DNA from: Alphaproteobacteria bacterium
GTDB lineage: Bacteria; Pseudomonadota; Alphaproteobacteria; Acetobacterales; Acetobacteraceae
Length of the DNA: 26,830 nucleotides
Assembly: GCA_013298245.1 (NCBI GenBank)
Contig: JAAFHD010000003.1
Coordinates: 1,037 to 27,866, forward strand
Direction: 5' to 3'
Below are positions 24,140 through 26,830 of the stretch, one piece after another. Positions within the stretch are counted from its first letter, which is position 1. The number at the start of each line of letters is the position of its first letter. Under the pieces are notes generated by a model. That model was not told where the DNA came from. It saw nothing but the letters and a program-made list of their open reading frames with translations, and did not search any database. Both the position numbers and the translations under genes were made by a program.

Positions 24140-24817
24140 TCAGCGTTGCGGCGCTTGTTCGGCGGCGCGCTTGTCCTGGGCCTGCGGATCATGGGCCATG
24201 ATTTCGCCCTTGAAGATCCAGACCTTCACGCCGCAAGAGCCATAAGTGGTCTTGGCGGTCGCCACGCCATAATCGATATCGGCGCGCAGCGTGTGCAGCG
24301 GCACGCGCCCTTCGCGATACCATTCCATGCGCGCGATTTCGGCACCGCCCAGACGGCCGGAGCAGTTGATACGAATACCACCCGCACCCAGACGCATCGC
24401 GGACTGCACCGCGCGCTTCATCGCACGACGAAACGCCACGCGGCGCTCCAGCTGCTGCGCGATGCTGTCAGCGACCAGGGTCGAGTCCAGCTCCGGCTTG
24501 CGGATTTCGAGGATGTTCAACGACACCTCGGCACCCGCAAGCTTGGCCATGTCCTTGCGCAGCACTTCGATATCCGCGCCCTTCTTGCCGATCACGACGC
24601 CCGGGCGGGCGGCGTGGATCGTCACGCGCGGCTTCTTCGCCGGGCGCTCGATCACGATACGGGACACGCCCGCACCCTTCAGCTTCACGCGCAGCGCTTC
24701 ACGCAGCTTCACATCGGCATGCAGCAGCTTCGCGTAATCATGGCCGGCGAACCAGCGGCTGTCCCAGGTGCGATTGATGCCCAGGCGCAGGCCGATCGGA
24801 TTGACTTTATGACCCAT
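24140..24817 (-). CDS. rpsC: 30S ribosomal protein S3
   Basis: A 225-residue S3 starting [25 protein letters not shown]. The KH domain contains the [16 protein letters not shown] loop, and the C-terminal domain ends [17 protein letters not shown]. It lines the mRNA entry channel with S4 and S5. The start is ATG 24817, one base after rplV; a longer upstream frame overlaps rplV and is not coding. Confidence 0.98.
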   Translation of the reverse strand: MGHKVNPIGLRLGINRTWDSRWFAGHDYAKLLHADVKLREALRVKLKGAGVSRIVIERPAKKPRVTIHAARPGVVIGKKGADIEVLRKDMAKLAGAEVSLNILEIRKPELDSTLVADSIAQQLERRVAFRRAMKRAVQSAMRLGAGGIRINCSGRLGGAEIARMEWYREGRVPLHTLRADIDYGVATAKTTYGSCGVKVWIFKGEIMAHDPQAQDKRAAEQAPQR

Positions 24818-24818
24818 A

Positions 24819-25208
24819 TTATGCGGCCTCCTGCGGGGCGGTCTGCTCGGCGACCACGATCTTGAGGTGGCTGAACCACTTTTCGATGCGCGAGGACTTG
24901 CCACGGCCGCGCGCATGGAAGCGCTTCATGACCATGGCGCGGCCCACCTCGGCGCGCGACACAACCAGGCGGTCCACGTCCAGCTGGTGGTTGTTCTCGG
25001 CATTCGCGATCGCGGATTCCAGCGTCTTTTTCACGGTTTGCGCGATGCGGCGCTTGCTGAAGGTCAGCTGCGCGACGGCATCTTGCGCGCGCGCGCCACG
25101 GATAGTCTGCGCCACCAGGTTCAACTTCCGCGGGCTGACACGGGTGTTGTAGGTGACGGCCAGCGCCTCGGTATCGGCGACGGAACGGGGGTGCTTCGGC
25201 TTGCTCAT
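24819..25208 (-). CDS. rplV: 50S ribosomal protein L22
   Basis: A 129-residue L22. [56 protein letters not shown] is the core, and the beta-hairpin [37 protein letters not shown] lines the exit tunnel, the site of macrolide-related changes. The start at MSKPKHP fits family length; one base follows the rpsS stop. Confidence 0.98.
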   Translation of the reverse strand: MSKPKHPRSVADTEALAVTYNTRVSPRKLNLVAQTIRGARAQDAVAQLTFSKRRIAQTVKKTLESAIANAENNHQLDVDRLVVSRAEVGRAMVMKRFHARGRGKSSRIEKWFSHLKIVVAEQTAPQEAA

Positions 25209-25209
25209 C

Positions 25210-25488
25210 TCAGCCTCGCTTCGCCTTCTTGTCGCCGCCATGGCCGGTGAAGGTCCGGGTCGGAGAGAATTCGCCGAACTTGTGGCCCACCATGTTTTCG
25301 GTCACCTGCACCGGCAGGAACTTCCGGCCGTTATAGACGCCGAAGGTCAGGCCGACGAATTGCGGCAGGATCGTGCTGCGACGCGCCCAGATGCGAATCA
25401 CCTCATTGCGGCTGGAGGCGCGTGCGGCATCCGCCTTCTTCAGCATGAAGCCGTCCACGAACGGCCCCTTCCATACGCTGCGCGGCAT
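25210..25488 (-). CDS. rpsS: 30S ribosomal protein S19
   Basis: A 92-residue S19 starting [22 protein letters not shown], with [44 protein letters not shown]. It is in the 30S head with S13. The start is ATG 25488, five bases after the rplB stop; sequence before it in frame overlaps rplB. Confidence 0.98.
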   Translation of the reverse strand: MPRSVWKGPFVDGFMLKKADAARASSRNEVIRIWARRSTILPQFVGLTFGVYNGRKFLPVQVTENMVGHKFGEFSPTRTFTGHGGDKKAKRG

Positions 25489-25493
25489 CTGCG

Positions 25494-26327
25494 TCAGCCC
25501 TTCGTCGCGTTGCGGCGGCGCACGATCATCTGATCGGTCCGCTTGTTGTTGCGGGTCTTGGCGCCCTTGGTCGGCTTGCCCCAAGGCGTCACAGGATGAC
25601 GGCCACCGCTGGTGCGGCCTTCACCACCACCATGCGGGTGGTCCACCGGGTTCATCACCACGCCGCGGTTGTGCGGGCGGAAGCCCATCCACCGCATGCG
25701 GCCGGCCTTGCCAAGTTCCTGGTTGCTGTTGTCCGGGTTGGACACCGCGCCAATGCTGGCCATGCATTCCGCGCGCACCACGCGCAGTTCGCCGGACATC
25801 AGCTTCAGCTGCGCCATCCCGCCATCCTTGCCCACCAGCTGGGCGAAGGTGCCGGCCGAACGCGCCATCTTGCCGCCCGCGCCGGGCTTCAGCTCGATGT
25901 TGTAGATGATCGTGCCGACCGGGATATTCGCCAGCGGCAGCGCATTGCCAGGCTTGATATCCGCGCGCGGGCCATTGATGACCGTGTCGCCCACCTTCAA
26001 GCGCTGCGGCGCCAGGATGTAGGTCAGCTCACCATCGGCATACTTCACCAGCGCGATAAACGCGGTGCGGTTCGGGTCATATTCCAGCCGCTCAACCACC
26101 GCCGCCACGTCGAACTTGCGACGCTTGAAATCGACGATGCGATAGGCCTGCTTGTGCCCGCCGCCACGGAAGCGGCTGGTGATGCGGCCGTGGTTGTTGC
26201 GCCCGCCGGTGCTGTGCTGACCCTCGGTCAGCACCTTCACAGGCTTGCCCTTCCACAACTCGTTCCGCTTGATCAGCACCGTGCCGCGAAGGCTGGGCGT
26301 GACCGGATTGAAATTCTTGAGCGCCAT
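25494..26327 (-). CDS. rplB: 50S ribosomal protein L2
   Basis: A 277-residue L2, canonical length. N-terminal [27 protein letters not shown]; the 23S-binding RNA domain; and [36 protein letters not shown], which holds the conserved His needed for peptidyl transferase function. It is the fourth gene from the 5' side of the S10 operon here, with a four-base gap to rplW. Confidence 0.99.
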   Translation of the reverse strand: MALKNFNPVTPSLRGTVLIKRNELWKGKPVKVLTEGQHSTGGRNNHGRITSRFRGGGHKQAYRIVDFKRRKFDVAAVVERLEYDPNRTAFIALVKYADGELTYILAPQRLKVGDTVINGPRADIKPGNALPLANIPVGTIIYNIELKPGAGGKMARSAGTFAQLVGKDGGMAQLKLMSGELRVVRAECMASIGAVSNPDNSNQELGKAGRMRWMGFRPHNRGVVMNPVDHPHGGGEGRTSGGRHPVTPWGKPTKGAKTRNNKRTDQMIVRRRNATKG

Positions 26328-26331
26328 GGTC

Positions 26332-26667
26332 TTACGAAAGCCCCGTGGTCAGATCGATGCTCTGGCCATCGGCCAGGCGCACCATCGCCTTTTTCCAGTC
26401 AGAGCGCTGGCCGGGCATACCCTTGAAGCGCTTGGTCTTGCCCTTCATGACGATCGTATTCACCGCCAGCACATTCACACCGAACAGGCCTTCGACGGCC
26501 TGCTTGATATCGTGCTTGGAGGCGTCGATTGCCACACGGAACACCACCTGGTTCTTCTCCGACAGGCTGGTCGCCTTTTCGGTCACCAGCGGGGAGAGCA
26601 GCGTGAGATACATCTTCTCACGGCTGATGGCCGCCGGGCGCGGCGGCTTGGAGATCGTGGCACTCAT
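26332..26667 (-). CDS. rplW: 50S ribosomal protein L23
   Basis: A 111-residue L23 with an N-terminal segment of about 18 residues ([18 protein letters not shown]) before the usual [53 protein letters not shown]. The long form is favoured because the ATG overlaps the rplD stop (ATGA at 26667-26664). L23 docks trigger factor and SRP at the tunnel exit. A start at the inner ATG (MYLTLLS) is possible but would break that coupling. Confidence 0.96.
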   Translation of the reverse strand: MSATISKPPRPAAISREKMYLTLLSPLVTEKATSLSEKNQVVFRVAIDASKHDIKQAVEGLFGVNVLAVNTIVMKGKTKRFKGMPGQRSDWKKAMVRLADGQSIDLTTGLS

Positions 26668-26830
26668 GCCAGGCGCTCCTTCAGGGCTTCCACGCCGGCG
26701 CGCGTCACCGCGAGCACGTCGTGCTTCAGGATGTCATAGACATTGGCGCCCATGGTCGGGATCGCCTGCATGCCCGGGATATTGCGCAGCGCGCGGTCAA
26801 AGCCCGCATCCACCGCTGCATCCACCACCA
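26664..26830 (-). CDS. rplD: 50S ribosomal protein L4, C-terminal part (5' end outside window)
   Basis: The last 54 residues of L4, cut by the window edge. The translation includes [43 protein letters not shown], matching the L4 C-terminal domain with its NVYDILKHD motif. L4 lines the exit tunnel and, in E. coli, regulates the S10 operon; that function cannot be judged from this end. The stop overlaps rplW by four bases. Confidence 0.95.
   Translation of the reverse strand, partial: VVDAAVDAGFDRALRNIPGMQAIPTMGANVYDILKHDVLAVTRAGVEALKERLA

Noticed and set aside
24818..24916. Longer N-terminus for rpsC
   Set aside because: It lies entirely within rplV and the family-typical MGHKVNPIG start is present at 24817.
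1..26830. CRISPR array, tRNA, rRNA, insertion sequence or prophage
   Set aside because: I saw no repeated spacer pattern, transposase, integrase, terminal repeats or RNA gene fold while reading both strands; the window is nearly all coding with consistent composition.

Overview
The window is GC-rich, almost fully coding DNA from what looks like an alphaproteobacterium, most likely Acetobacteraceae (Roseomonas or a relative). The assignment is an inference. It rests on the style of the ribosomal proteins (101-residue S14 without zinc cysteines, S8 beginning [16 protein letters not shown], canonical S10/spc/alpha gene order), on Bug-type substrate-binding proteins, and on GTG starts with many ATGA overlaps. 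No intergenic stretch exceeds about 150 bases, and there is no tRNA, rRNA, insertion sequence, CRISPR array or phage gene.

Region 1 (1-9465, + strand) is a catabolic and accessory run. It holds the C-terminal end of an Asp/Glu racemase/maleate isomerase-type enzyme, a periplasmic Bug (TctC) binding protein and a TetR regulator. A tightly coupled trio follows: a Gfo/Idh/MocA oxidoreductase, a DUF993 DHDPS-like TIM barrel and a sugar phosphate isomerase/epimerase-type TIM barrel. A second Bug protein comes next, then a chain of small or accessory enzymes: an unrecognised protein, an NTF2/SnoaL-like protein, a GST, a VOC/glyoxalase-like protein and an FkbM methyltransferase. The natural reading is uptake and breakdown of an unidentified carbohydrate-like or polyhydroxy acid compound.

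Region 2 (9435-12857, - strand) is a compact five-gene operon: a uronate-dehydrogenase-like SDR, LigA-like and LigB-like class III extradiol dioxygenase subunits, a BKACE (DUF849) beta-keto acid cleavage enzyme, and a PPOX-fold flavin/PLP-type protein. It suggests oxidation, ring opening and CoA-dependent keto-acid cleavage of an unknown aromatic or cyclic substrate. A divergent amidase (12923-14245, + strand) follows.

Region 3 (14248-26830, - strand) is the conserved S10-spc-alpha ribosomal operon. In transcription order it runs rplD(partial)-rplW-rplB-rpsS-rplV-rpsC-rplP-rpmC-rpsQ-rplN-rplX-rplE-rpsN-rpsH-rplF-rplR-rpsE-rpmD-rplO-secY-adk-rpsM-rpsK-rpoA-rplQ. It ends in a strong intrinsic terminator shared with the convergent amidase. 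A likely internal promoter lies between adk and rpsM. L5 and S5 carry unusual low-complexity N-terminal extensions.

The best candidates for undescribed biology are the Gfo/Idh-DUF993-isomerase trio and the Udh-LigAB-BKACE operon. Each uses known folds in a combination whose substrate cannot be read from sequence alone.
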